Positions 34,654-43,036 of a DNA stretch of 64,000 nt are shown one piece after another. The stretch covers positions 100,934 through 164,933 of the forward strand of contig JAJDCP010000005.1 of the NCBI GenBank assembly GCA_029260765.1. The letters run 5' to 3'. This DNA comes from Planctomycetota bacterium (lineage in GTDB: Bacteria; Planctomycetota; J058; JAJDCP01). Each line of letters opens with the position of its first letter. Position 1 is the first letter of the stretch. The position numbers were made by a program, and so were the translations under genes. The notes below the pieces were generated by a model, which was not told where the DNA came from, did no database searches, and saw nothing but the letters and a program-made list of their open reading frames with translations.

Positions 34654-37065
34654 ATGGGCAGGATCTGCAAGGCATTTGCCATTGTCGGCGTCTGGCTGCT
34701 GGCGCAAGGTTGCGCCTTTGAGCGGCCAGGCCTGCTCTCCTTCAGACGCGCGGTAGCCACAGAGCGGCAGGGACGCTGGGAAGGGGCGATGCGCTTCTAC
34801 CAGGCGGCGCTCGATGCCGATGCCAGCTTTGCCGCCGCCCACATCCGCTATCAAGACCTCATCCTCCAGTTGGGCGCGAGCTCAAGGCTTGAGGGCTATG
34901 CGGGGCAGCTGGAAACTCCGTGGCGTCAGGCGTTGGCTCTGCGGCTCTTCAAGCATTCAGAGGAGCGCTTGGAGAAGCTCCGCGCGCTCTCTGACAAGGC
35001 CCCTTCCGACCCGATCGTGCGTTTTGTGCTCGGCGAAGCCCTACAACTCGCAGGTCTGCACGCGGAGGCCGTGGTCCACCTCGAGGCGTCTTGGCGGCTC
35101 GATCGGACCCTCCTTCGCGCGGCCGCCGAGTGCGGCTGGTCTCTGCTCATGCTGCGCGAATACCGGCGGGCAGTCGTGCTCTTCAAAGATGTGGTCTCGC
35201 TGACAGACAGCGATCCCCTGGCGATGGGGTTCGAGCTACGGGGACTGAGCCTGCTCGCGGTCGCAGACCCGCGTGCCGCACAGATTCTCGAGCTGGCGCG
35301 CAACGAGGGGCGTACGTCCCGGGGTTTGCTGTTGCTGGCTTTGGCCGAGCTGCAACGCTCGCGTCCTGAGCGCGCCGTCGAGATCCTTGAGCTCGGCTTT
35401 TACGAGCTGCAACCGACGCGTGAGCTCTATCTGTGGGCCGCGGGTGAGTTGGTCGCGGAGCTGGCCCGAAAGCGTGACTATGCGGCCGCGCGTACGGCTG
35501 TCAAACAAGCGTTGGGGCGGTTCCCCGACGCCCCGCGCCTGCTACACTATCTCGCCGACTTCGACCGCGCCGAAGGCCTGTTCCACGAGGCCGAGCAATC
35601 GATCATGAAGGCCGCCCACCTCGCGCCCTACGATCCATCCATCGCGCGCGCCGCGCGCCGTCAGCTGGTGGCGGCGGGCAAATACGAGCAAGCTCTGCGG
35701 GTCTGGATGCGGGGTCTTCCCACGATGCTGTTTGAGGGCGAGTCTCGCCTGAAGCCGGTGATCGACGCGACCGCGAGCATCTTCAGTGACCGCGCGCAGC
35801 TCCCAGAGAGGCTGGTCGACCTGGCCCAATGCTACGAGCAGGCCGGCTGGTGGTGGGAGGCCAAAGCCATCTGGCAACGACTGATGCAGGCCGCGGAGAT
35901 CACTCCCTCTGCGCTCAAGATCAGTATGCAGGTCTATGACGCCGCACGCGCGGGCTTGGAGCGTGTCGACCAGTGGCTCGAGATGCTCGATGCGGTACGC
36001 CGCTATTTTCGGGAGCACTATGCGGCCGTCGAAGGCGGCCACGACGACCGCGCAATCGAGACAGCGATCGCCGACCTGGAGAACATCTGTCGCCAAAAGA
36101 CGACGGACTTCCCGGCGGGCGCCGGTTCCCCTGCGGTGATGTCGATCTATGGAGCGGAGATGAGCCCTCTGGCCACTCCTGACGCGCCGCTGGTGAAGTA
36201 CTTTCTCGAGCGCGGGCTGTACCTCGATCTGCAAACGGGCCGCGACGGGGTCGAGCTGAAGCTGATGACGGTGCTGAACCGCCGCGAGCATTCGCTCGAG
36301 ATCTCCGGCGAGACCCGGACGGTTGTCGGGTACCTGTGCGGTGAAGGCTACATCCGCTCTCTGGCAGGACATCGTTCGGGGCTCTCGCAGGTGGCGGGCT
36401 GCGCAACGTTTACCGGTCGCGGCTTCTACGTCGATCTCGAGGCGATCCGTGCCAGCGTGGGCGAGATGGTCGATGGGGGCATCCTGCAAGTACAGAGCCG
36501 GCATCGCGGGCTCGACTTCGAGCCCGAGATGTTGCAGTTCTGGTTCGAACGCTTTGCCGCTGAGCTGGGCGAGCCGCCAGCGGGCGTCGATGCTCAGGAC
36601 TGGCTGGTGGCCGAGCTGGTGCGGGCCGACATAGAAGGCGTGCGTTTCCACGAGATCGGGCACATCGTCGACTTCGAGCACCTGACGCCGTTCTGGAGCA
36701 ACTTCTGGTCGAATCTCTGGAGGAATCTCGAGGAGGGCTTTTCGGCCAACAACCTCGCCACCCGCTTTGAGCTGGTGGCCGAGTCGTATGCGCTGAGCCA
36801 GCTGGAGGTGCCCTGGCCGACGCTGGCGGTCAACCTGCGTTGGTTGAAGACGGACGAGCAGGACCCGTGGTTCCGCTGGCTATTGCGCGACAGCCGCTTC
36901 GATGATGCAGAGCCGCCGCCCTACCAGGTTGTCGCGCGGGAGCTCTTCCGGCATCTGTTGGAGGGGATGCAGGCCAACCCTGAGGGGCCGCTCACTCCCT
37001 TGAAGGATGTCGGCGCGCCGTTTGTGCGGGAGATGGCCGAGGAGCTGTTCCACGAACTGTGGTAG
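34654..37065 (+). CDS. Large TPR lipoprotein with an HEIGH zincin-like domain
   Basis: An 803-residue protein with a signal peptide ending in LLAQGC (Cys20), a near-consensus lipobox. Residues ~30-460 are TPR-type helices (RQGRWEGAMRFYQAALDAD, AALAELQRSRPERAVEILELGFYEL, YEQALRVWMRGLP). The C-terminal ~300 residues hold a mixed domain with HEIGH at 666-670. FVEHLTPF-type residues (VDFEHLTPFWSN) and AESYAL some 40 residues later follow, where a third ligand Glu is expected in gluzincin-type peptidases. It may be an outer-membrane-anchored peptidase or peptidase-like protein. The family is not recognised. Confidence 0.6.
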   Translation: MGRICKAFAIVGVWLLAQGCAFERPGLLSFRRAVATERQGRWEGAMRFYQAALDADASFAAAHIRYQDLILQLGASSRLEGYAGQLETPWRQALALRLFKHSEERLEKLRALSDKAPSDPIVRFVLGEALQLAGLHAEAVVHLEASWRLDRTLLRAAAECGWSLLMLREYRRAVVLFKDVVSLTDSDPLAMGFELRGLSLLAVADPRAAQILELARNEGRTSRGLLLLALAELQRSRPERAVEILELGFYELQPTRELYLWAAGELVAELARKRDYAAARTAVKQALGRFPDAPRLLHYLADFDRAEGLFHEAEQSIMKAAHLAPYDPSIARAARRQLVAAGKYEQALRVWMRGLPTMLFEGESRLKPVIDATASIFSDRAQLPERLVDLAQCYEQAGWWWEAKAIWQRLMQAAEITPSALKISMQVYDAARAGLERVDQWLEMLDAVRRYFREHYAAVEGGHDDRAIETAIADLENICRQKTTDFPAGAGSPAVMSIYGAEMSPLATPDAPLVKYFLERGLYLDLQTGRDGVELKLMTVLNRREHSLEISGETRTVVGYLCGEGYIRSLAGHRSGLSQVAGCATFTGRGFYVDLEAIRASVGEMVDGGILQVQSRHRGLDFEPEMLQFWFERFAAELGEPPAGVDAQDWLVAELVRADIEGVRFHEIGHIVDFEHLTPFWSNFWSNLWRNLEEGFSANNLATRFELVAESYALSQLEVPWPTLAVNLRWLKTDEQDPWFRWLLRDSRFDDAEPPPYQVVARELFRHLLEGMQANPEGPLTPLKDVGAPFVREMAEELFHELW

Positions 37066-37076
37066 CCGGGTTCGGG

Positions 37077-37727
37077 TCAGGCTTCCTTGGAAGATTCCGC
37101 GCCTGCCTCTTCGGCGTCGCCCTCTTCGGCGTCAGAGGTCTGCTCGTCCGTGCTCGCGGCGTCGCCATCTGCCTTGGGATCTTCCTCGGCATCAGCATCA
37201 GCATCAGCATCAGAGCCACCGGACTCTGCCTCCGAATCGTCACCAGTACCTTCTTCGGCGGCATCGTCGAGGGAGGCGTCGATGGTCTCGTCCTCGCTGA
37301 AGTCAGGATTCTCCGCGCAGCTCTTCAGATTCGCCAGCATCTGCAGCCAGCTCTGTTTCGACTGCTTGAAGTACTCGTCGCGGTCTTCCTCGGGAACCTG
37401 CTCCCAGCCGTCTTCGCGAAAACTCACGTGGGTGTTTTCGCCGTCCCAGGCGAACTGGTACTCGACCGTGGTGCCGAGGTTGTCATCGACGTAGAGCTGC
37501 CAGACAACGCGGCGTCCAATGGCGAAGTGGGTGACTTCTGCGCGCATTTTCAGCTCGGGATGGGACAAGAAGCCGCCCAGGCGGTTCTCATACACCGCCC
37601 CACCTCTCGAGAACCAGGGGCAGCCGGGATCACCAAAGACCTTCCAGACCTGCTCGAGCCGGGCGTCGATGGTCATATGATGAAAAATGCTCAACGTCTC
37701 GATGGGAGCTTCCTGCTCGTTTTCCAT
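37077..37727 (-). CDS. SRPBCC (START-like) domain protein with acidic tail
   Basis: A 216-residue protein. Residues ~10-130 form an SRPBCC/AHSA1-type hydrophobic-cavity domain (FHHMTIDARLEQVWKVFGDP, GGFLSHPELKMRAEVTHF, EYQFAWDGENTHVSF). The last ~75 residues are extremely acidic (Asp/Glu/Ala/Ser) and include four consecutive Asp-Ala units from a CAT-CAG-type trinucleotide run at about 37194-37212. The tail is probably disordered. ATG at 37727 is preferred over the longer frame. TATAAT at 37836-37841 on the minus strand could be its -10. It is convergent with the TPR lipoprotein, 11 bp away. Confidence 0.65.
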   Translation of the reverse strand: MENEQEAPIETLSIFHHMTIDARLEQVWKVFGDPGCPWFSRGGAVYENRLGGFLSHPELKMRAEVTHFAIGRRVVWQLYVDDNLGTTVEYQFAWDGENTHVSFREDGWEQVPEEDRDEYFKQSKQSWLQMLANLKSCAENPDFSEDETIDASLDDAAEEGTGDDSEAESGGSDADADADAEEDPKADGDAASTDEQTSDAEEGDAEEAGAESSKEA

Positions 37728-37835
37728 GGTTCCATCCACTCTCTGGGTTGTCGTGTACGACCCCGACTCCGTATGTGCGCGGGCTGCGCGCCTGGCGCCT
37801 GTGCACCGGTTCCAATCGTTGCAATCGATGAGCCA

Positions 37836-37841
37836 ATTATA
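37836..37841 (-). promoter_or_regulatory. Possible extended -10 element
   Basis: TATAAT on the minus strand, preceded by TTG, matches an extended -10; the -35 is weak (TGGCGA, 16 bp upstream). It would start a ~100-base leader of the SRPBCC gene. Confidence 0.35.
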
Positions 37842-37976
37842 CAAGTCGCGCAGGATGTCGCCACTCGGCGGGCTGCATTTTCGTGTCCCATCGGCTAAAA
37901 TCCGTCCCCCGGGCCCCGGCCGAGGACCGGGACTTGTGTCGCTGCGCTGCCGTATTCCCGAAATTGAGGATTTGTC

Positions 37977-39005
37977 ATGGCCGAAAACCGCAAGCTCCCG
38001 CTGCTCGCAGAGGGAAGTACCGCGAACCGGCGTCTGCTGTCAGGTATCCAACCTTCAGGACAGATCCATCTTGGCAATTATTTCGGAGCGATGCAGCAGC
38101 ATGTAGAGCTGCAGGACGCGGGTCAGGGATTCTATTTTATCGCCAACTACCACTCGCAGACGAGCATCCACGACGCGCAGACTCTTCGCCAGCTGACGCG
38201 GGATGTGGCGCTCGACTATCTGGCCGTCGGGCTCGATCCCGAGAAGGCCACCCTGTACCGGCAAAGTGACCTGCCCGAGGTGACCGAGCTCGCTTGGATT
38301 CTGGCCTGCCAGGTGGGCATGGGAGATCTGGAGCGCGCCGTCAGCTTCAAGGACAAAGTCGAGCGGGGACTGACCGCGAATGTGGGGCTGTTCACCTACC
38401 CTTTGTTGATGGCCGCCGATATTCTGATCGTGGCTGGTGAGGTCGTGCCCGTGGGCGAGGATCAGTTGCAGCACGTCGAGATGACCCGGCGCTTTGCGAC
38501 TCGTTTCAACACCACCTTCGGCAAAGACATCCTGAAGTTGCCGCAAGCGCGCCTCAGTTCCGCTTGCATCGTGCCCGGCATCGATGGGGAGAAGATGAGC
38601 AAGAGCTACGGCAACGCGATCCCCTTGTTCGACACGAAAAAGCGCGTCCGCAAGAGGATCATGGCGGTCAAGACAGACAGCCGCTCGGTCGAGGAGCCTA
38701 AGGACCCCGAAGGCTGCAATGTGCTCGCGCTGTTGCAGCTGTTTGTGACGCCCGACGAGCTGGAGGCCTGGAAGCTGCGTTACAGCCAGGGTGGACTGGG
38801 CTATGGCGAGGTGAAGAAGCGCCTGGCCGAGGTCTATGAGCAGACCTTTGGGGGCATGCGCGAACGCCGCGCGCAGCTTGCCAAGGACAGCGACTACGTC
38901 GAAGACGTGTTGCGCGAAGGCGCCAAGCGGGCACGCGAGGTGGCAGAACCCTTGATGGATGAGGTACGGGCGGCGAGCGGCATCGTCCGGATGGGAACCG
39001 GCTGA
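37977..39005 (+). CDS. trpS: Tryptophanyl-tRNA synthetase
   Basis: A 342-residue class I synthetase that charges tRNA-Trp. The HIGH-like signature is SGIQPSGQIHLGNYFGA (residues 22-38), the tryptophan pocket region includes YPLLMAADIL and PVGEDQLQHVEM, and the KMSKS loop is GEKMSKSYGN. The length is normal. GAGGA just upstream of ATG fixes the start. Single copy in this window, with no trp biosynthesis genes nearby. Confidence 0.96.
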   Translation: MAENRKLPLLAEGSTANRRLLSGIQPSGQIHLGNYFGAMQQHVELQDAGQGFYFIANYHSQTSIHDAQTLRQLTRDVALDYLAVGLDPEKATLYRQSDLPEVTELAWILACQVGMGDLERAVSFKDKVERGLTANVGLFTYPLLMAADILIVAGEVVPVGEDQLQHVEMTRRFATRFNTTFGKDILKLPQARLSSACIVPGIDGEKMSKSYGNAIPLFDTKKRVRKRIMAVKTDSRSVEEPKDPEGCNVLALLQLFVTPDELEAWKLRYSQGGLGYGEVKKRLAEVYEQTFGGMRERRAQLAKDSDYVEDVLREGAKRAREVAEPLMDEVRAASGIVRMGTG

Positions 39006-39089
39006 TCGTGGTGGCAGCCGGCATTGTCAGCTGCCTCTTGCCGTCTCGTGGTCAGGGTGTACGATACGCTTCTGCCGCCGGGGGATCTC

Positions 39090-39944
39090 ATGGAGATTAG
39101 TTGCCCTCATTGCACCACGCGCTTCAAAGCTGAGCTGCCCGATGAGCCGCGCTGGTTGCGGTGCGGGAAGTGCGGCGGACGCTTCGTGTGGGATGGCGCT
39201 GCCCAACCCCGCAAGAAGACCTTCGCGGGGCGCGCCACCCATCGGCGCACCGGCAGGTTGAAACCGATTGCGCTGCCCGACGAGAGTGCCGAGGCCCCAC
39301 CGGTCATCGGCAAGGCGTTCATGGACGTCGTCGAGGGCACCCTGCAGCAGCGTGCCTTGATGTTCGGCGGAGACCGCGTCAGCTTCGGCGCGGGAGACCT
39401 GGGTCGCGACACGGACATGCCGATCAAAGACGGGAACCCCTCATCGGGCACCTTCTTGCTCGAAGACACCAAGGTCGCGATCGACGTCGGTCCTGGGCTG
39501 CATCTGCATGGCAAGGCTCTGCCCAAGGGCACGCAGGTCAACCTCGGTGACAAAGGGGTGCTTGTGGTCGGAGGCGAGCGCCTTGGCTTCTCGATCGTGC
39601 GTAAAGGCAACGAGGTCGAGGGCGTGGTCTTCAAACATGAGACCCGCGCGATCTGGTACCTGCTTGTACGCAGTCGGTTGGGATTCGGAACGGTCGAGGG
39701 GCGTCTGAGCTTCGAGGCGAAGAAGATCACCGATGTGCTCGGCCGCATCCACTTCACCGAAAAGGGTTGGTACATTTCGCGCCGCGGTGAATGCACGATC
39801 AAAGTAGGAGAGAAGGTGGTCGCCAAAGCCCGTGGCCGGCCTCTGCTGCCGGGTAACGAGATCTGCGTCGGCGATCACATCCGCCTGCAGTTCGACATCC
39901 TTGGCCCCTACGACCCCTTCGAGTCTTTCGTCGGCGACCTGTAA
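39090..39944 (+). CDS. Zinc-ribbon protein with FHA/beta-sandwich-like domain
   Basis: A 284-residue soluble protein. It opens with MEISCPHCTTRFKAELPDEPRWLRCGKCGGRF, an MJ0042-type zinc ribbon with CPHC and CGKC. After a basic linker, the rest is beta-rich (LMFGGDRVSFGAGDLGRD, SSGTFLLEDTKVAIDVG, GRPLLPGNEICVGDHIRLQF) and looks like an FHA-like or PilZ-like sandwich, though the FHA GR...S...N signature is not clear. GGGGGAT upstream supports ATG at 39090; the frame is open 22 codons further without a site. A regulatory or binding role is possible. It is convergent with trmB, 7 bp away. Confidence 0.6.
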   Translation: MEISCPHCTTRFKAELPDEPRWLRCGKCGGRFVWDGAAQPRKKTFAGRATHRRTGRLKPIALPDESAEAPPVIGKAFMDVVEGTLQQRALMFGGDRVSFGAGDLGRDTDMPIKDGNPSSGTFLLEDTKVAIDVGPGLHLHGKALPKGTQVNLGDKGVLVVGGERLGFSIVRKGNEVEGVVFKHETRAIWYLLVRSRLGFGTVEGRLSFEAKKITDVLGRIHFTEKGWYISRRGECTIKVGEKVVAKARGRPLLPGNEICVGDHIRLQFDILGPYDPFESFVGDL

Positions 39945-39951
39945 TTCCGAT

Positions 39952-40635
39952 TCAGGGCTTCGTCGGTGTTGCCAGGGCGCCAGCCAGGCAGCGGAACGCA
40001 AGCCGGTTGATGGTCTTCCCTGCGGCCTCGTACTTCAGCTCATAGTTGGTGGGCGTGTACCCCTGCCAGCCATCCTTCTCAGCTCCCCAACCGGCTGCCC
40101 GAGCGGCAAAGACCTCCTGCATCTGCTCGAAGTACTGCGGATGGTCGGTGGCAAGCCGGAACAGAGCCCCAGGTGCCACTGTGCGCTCGAGCAGCTCGAG
40201 GAATGCCAACTGCACCAGGCGCCGCTTGTGGTGCCGCTTCTTGGGCCAGGGGTCGGGAAAGAACACATGCACGCCTGTCACCCTGCCGGGTTCGATGGCG
40301 TTGCCGAAGACCTCGCCGGCTTCGGCCCGCAAGAGCCGTAGGTTGGAGAGCCCCCGCTTGGCAGCTCGTTTCGCCGCCAGCCGTACGTAGGGGATGGAGA
40401 GCTCGATGCCCAACCAGTTCTGCTCGGGCTGCTGCTCAGCGGCAGCGATCAGCGAGCGGCCCTTGCCGAAGCCGATCTCGACCTGGAAGGGTTCGCTGTT
40501 GCCGAACAGGGCTTCGCCCCGCAACGCTGCAGGCAGCGCCTCACGATCGAGCAGGAGCAGCTCTTCTGGCTGGCCGTCAAAGGGCTTGGAGATGTAGATC
40601 TTCCCCGCGCCAGGTCGGGGGGCGCAACGGCTCAT
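39952..40635 (-). CDS. trmB: tRNA (guanine-N7-)-methyltransferase
   Basis: A 227-residue SAM-dependent methyltransferase that makes m7G46 in tRNA. FQVEIGFGKGRSL holds the SAM motif I and GIELSIPYVRLAAKRA the next strand. VFFPDPWPKKRHHKRRLVQ is the TrmB-specific PDPWPKKRH element, and ATDHPQYFEQM follows. ATG at 40635 has GGGAGA at proper spacing; the frame is open further upstream, but that extension is Pro/Arg-rich and not homologous. Divergent from fmdB. Confidence 0.93.
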   Translation of the reverse strand: MSRCAPRPGAGKIYISKPFDGQPEELLLLDREALPAALRGEALFGNSEPFQVEIGFGKGRSLIAAAEQQPEQNWLGIELSIPYVRLAAKRAAKRGLSNLRLLRAEAGEVFGNAIEPGRVTGVHVFFPDPWPKKRHHKRRLVQLAFLELLERTVAPGALFRLATDHPQYFEQMQEVFAARAAGWGAEKDGWQGYTPTNYELKYEAAGKTINRLAFRCLAGALATPTKP

Positions 40636-40741
40636 GGCAGGTCTCCCATTCTCGGTGTGGTGGCGCCTGGGGGGCGCGCGCCGAGTATAGCGAGCCAGCG
40701 CGGCCGGCGCAGGGGTTTTCCAGAAGCCTGGCGCGCGAGCC

Positions 40742-40769
40742 TTGCAGCTTGGCCGGCGGAGGCTATAAA
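40742..40769 (+). promoter_or_regulatory. Sigma70-type promoter of the FmdB-like gene
   Basis: TTGCAG at 40742-40747 and TATAAA at 40764-40769 are 16 bp apart. Transcription would begin near 40776, about 40 bases before the ATG at 40818. Confidence 0.5.
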
Positions 40770-40817
40770 TGAGCCAGGCCCCCAGCGGGAAGAGCATTCA
40801 GGGATTCAGGAGCCGTC

Positions 40818-41093
40818 ATGCCTATCTACGAGTACCGAGCCATTGAAGCTTCGTGTGCCAAGTGCGCGCAGCGCTTCGAGGCGTTCGAGAAGATGTCCGA
40901 CCCGCATCTGGAGAAGTGCCCGGAGTGCGGAGCCCCCGTGCGGCGGGTGATCTCGGCGCCCGCCAATGTCGTCAAAGACTCGATGGGCAACTCCAACCTC
41001 AAGCGCCTGGGCTTCACCAAGTACCAGAAGAACAAAGACGGCTTCTACGAGAAGAAGTTTGGCGGCGGGCCAGACCCGAAGATGCCGGTCTGA
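40818..41093 (+). CDS. FmdB family zinc-ribbon protein
   Basis: A 91-residue protein of the FmdB/regulatory zinc-ribbon family. MPIYEYRAIEASCAKCAQRFE is the family opening (MPIYEY), with CAKC and KCPECGAPVRRVISAP forming the two metal-binding pairs. The C-terminus GFYEKKFGGGPDPKMP is lysine/glycine-rich. The biochemical role is unknown; members were first named from a formamidase regulator. CAGGAG at 40808-40813 precedes the ATG. A broken beta-propeller gene follows directly. Confidence 0.88.
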   Translation: MPIYEYRAIEASCAKCAQRFEAFEKMSDPHLEKCPECGAPVRRVISAPANVVKDSMGNSNLKRLGFTKYQKNKDGFYEKKFGGGPDPKMPV

Positions 41094-41098
41094 ACACC

Positions 41099-41801
41099 CC
41101 GTGGCTCGGCAGGTTGCTGAGCGCATCGCTGTGGCCAAGCTGCCAGTACAGGGGGGCGGCAACGGGGTGGACGGGACAGTCTGGCAGCTGGCTCTGGCAG
41201 GGGATGAGCTCGTGCTCGGGGGCAGCTTCAACCGCGCAGATTGGGGGCCTCGCCGTCTTTCTTTGTGCGCAGGATTGTGCGCTACGATCTGAACACACAG
41301 ACGTATATCGGGCTGCCCAATCCCAATCCCAGCTTGTTCGGAGTCGGCGGCCAGAATGTCTTCAGGGTGGCGGCGACCGATTCCGACATCTATCTGGCGG
41401 GGGACTTTACCACCACCACCGATGGAGCCGTGCCTCTGGACCGGGTAGCACGTTTCGACCTCGCGACCCAGACCTGGCACCGCCTGGGCAGCGGTATTGT
41501 CAGCCCCAGCAGCCGTGTACGCGCCCTGGTTGTGCGGGGCGATGATCTGTACGTGGGAGGCAACTTCCTCGAGGCGGGAGGGGTCGCAGAGACCGACCGC
41601 ATCGCGCGTTTCGATCTGACGACGAGCACCTGGATGGCGCTTTCAGACGACATTCCAGACGGCAATGTGCTCGAGCTCTTCCTCACCGATGAGGGCCTGT
41701 TGTACACCGGCGGAAGCTTCAGCATGACGGGCCCCCACGACTCCGCACGCCTTGGACTGTATGTCGTGCCAGACTCTCCCGCGTTGCCCACGGGAACCTA
41801 A
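41099..41801 (+). pseudogene. Beta-propeller/delta-60-like surface protein, truncated and frameshifted
   Basis: Two frames together encode repeats of a surface propeller. First frame: DGTVWQLALAGDELVLGGSFNRADWG, ending at 41292. Second frame from 41241: FFVRRIVRYDLNTQTYIGLP, then DIYLAGDFTTTTDG, VARFDLATQTWHRLGSG, DDLYVGGNFLEAGG, IARFDLTTSTWMALSDD. Inserting one G into the run of five Gs at about 41243-41247 joins the frames (DW-G-ASPSFF). No signal peptide or start codon is found, since the fragment begins directly behind the FmdB stop. It is a remnant, or the G run is a sequencing error inside a still 5'-truncated gene. Confidence 0.65.
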
Positions 41802-41810
41802 AGCCTACGA

Positions 41811-41847
41811 ACCCAATGTCGGGCGAGCTTGCGAGCCGACATTGGGT
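41811..41847. repeat. Perfect 12-bp inverted repeat
   Basis: ACCCAATGTCGG at 41811-41822 and its exact complement at 41836-41847, with a 13-base loop. It lies ten bases behind the propeller fragment. No T-run follows on the plus strand. It could be a terminator without U-tail, a protein-binding site or a mobile-element end. The rest of the 196-bp gap up to the fibre gene shows no gene. Confidence 0.6.
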
Positions 41848-41997
41848 GAGCACATTAACGTTCGGCAGAGGGCCGAAGGTGAGATCGCGAGCCCCCCACA
41901 AGTCGGGCGAACAGAGACTTGTCAGACAGAGCCTGGGCCGCTGCGCCCGAGGGCACGCCTCAGCTGTTCAGGTTGGGCGGAGCGCAAGTAGAACGGC

Positions 41998-42720
41998 TCA
42001 CTGGAGCTTCTGGAGGCGGAGCATCGAATAGACTTCCTCCCGGTTGCCGAACGCGACTCCGAGACCCACTGACGCTTGTGCGCTGGCACTGGGAATGTCG
42101 TTGTACAACGCGAAGGTCTTTGCGCTGGTGACCTCGAAGATCCCGCCACAGGCAACGACAATTTGTGGATCGAAGCCACCTTGAGCGATATTCAAGAAGC
42201 GGCTCAGGCCGAGGGTCTCGGTCACGACTTGTCCATCGCTGACGTTGTAGAGGTAGGCCTGTGCCTTGATATTGTAGTTTCCCTTACCGATCACGGACCA
42301 GCCTGTGACCTCGTAGGTGCCGGGCTGCAGAATGAACTGATTGGCCGAGCCGTTGGTCCCTGTCGACCCATTGGTCAGGGCCACGAAACTCGGATTCCCC
42401 TGCAGAGTGTTCAACGTGCGCGTGTTGCTGCCTCCCACGCTCGTTCCGCCGTTCGTGCCGACGGACTTCACATCCTTGAGCCAGGCGATCTGCGGTCCCG
42501 CTTGTTCGAGATTGGTGATCCGGGTGTCGTTGTCATTGATCCCGGTCGCCAAGGAATTGAAGTTGTCATTCACCTCTGCGGCGACCGCGACGGTGTTGTC
42601 GGTGAAAGTGTTGGGGACGGTGACCTGGCTGGCCGCGAGTTGCCAGGCTGTCGAAAAGGTCGCGAATAGAAGGACTGCGATGGCAAGGGCTGCGAACAGG
42701 GGGGAGGTGGTGCGCGGCAT
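41998..42720 (-). CDS. Secreted fibre-like protein (tail-fibre/collagen-head type)
   Basis: A 240-residue exported protein. The signal peptide (residues 1-28) ends near AWQLAASQ. VPNTFTDNTVAVAAEVNDNFNSLATGINDNDTRI is the common stalk motif of secreted trimeric fibres in many Gram-negatives ('VP.tF..gtv..A.evN.NF..L...i..n..ri'). The C-terminal ~150 residues are a jelly-roll-like domain (TYEVTGWSVIGKGNYNI, KTFALYNDIPSASAQASVG). It is likely to be displayed outside the cell. It lies downstream of the Tad genes on the same strand, but separated by 316 bp. CGGAGACC precedes the ATG. Confidence 0.6.
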   Translation of the reverse strand: MPRTTSPLFAALAIAVLLFATFSTAWQLAASQVTVPNTFTDNTVAVAAEVNDNFNSLATGINDNDTRITNLEQAGPQIAWLKDVKSVGTNGGTSVGGSNTRTLNTLQGNPSFVALTNGSTGTNGSANQFILQPGTYEVTGWSVIGKGNYNIKAQAYLYNVSDGQVVTETLGLSRFLNIAQGGFDPQIVVACGGIFEVTSAKTFALYNDIPSASAQASVGLGVAFGNREEVYSMLRLQKLQ

Positions 42721-43036
42721 ACTGGTCTCCGTCCGTTGAGTCTGCGTTCACTAGTTCTACTTGGGCCGGGGTCTGCCTCTCTGACGCTCGTCACCGTGCC
42801 TCGGGTACTATTCCGGCACGGCCACCAGGCAGTGAGTGGCTCTCTTCGTCACCGAGGATGCAGAGCGTCGGTCATACCCCGAGGGATGCCTTTGTCGTCT
42901 CTGCTCAAAACGATGTGTGTAGTCACCCGAGTGTAACGTGTGCAAGCTTGACGTTCCAACCCGATTCTCGGAGCCAGGCTGTAGTTGACCGTCGTCGAGT
43001 GTCCGTTCAGGGCTGGCCCGTGGGCGAGGGGGTGGA
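42721..43036. other. Gap between the Tad genes and the fibre gene
   Basis: No gene seen. The gap probably holds the tad operon end and the fibre-gene promoter, but no near-consensus elements stand out. Confidence 0.3.
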
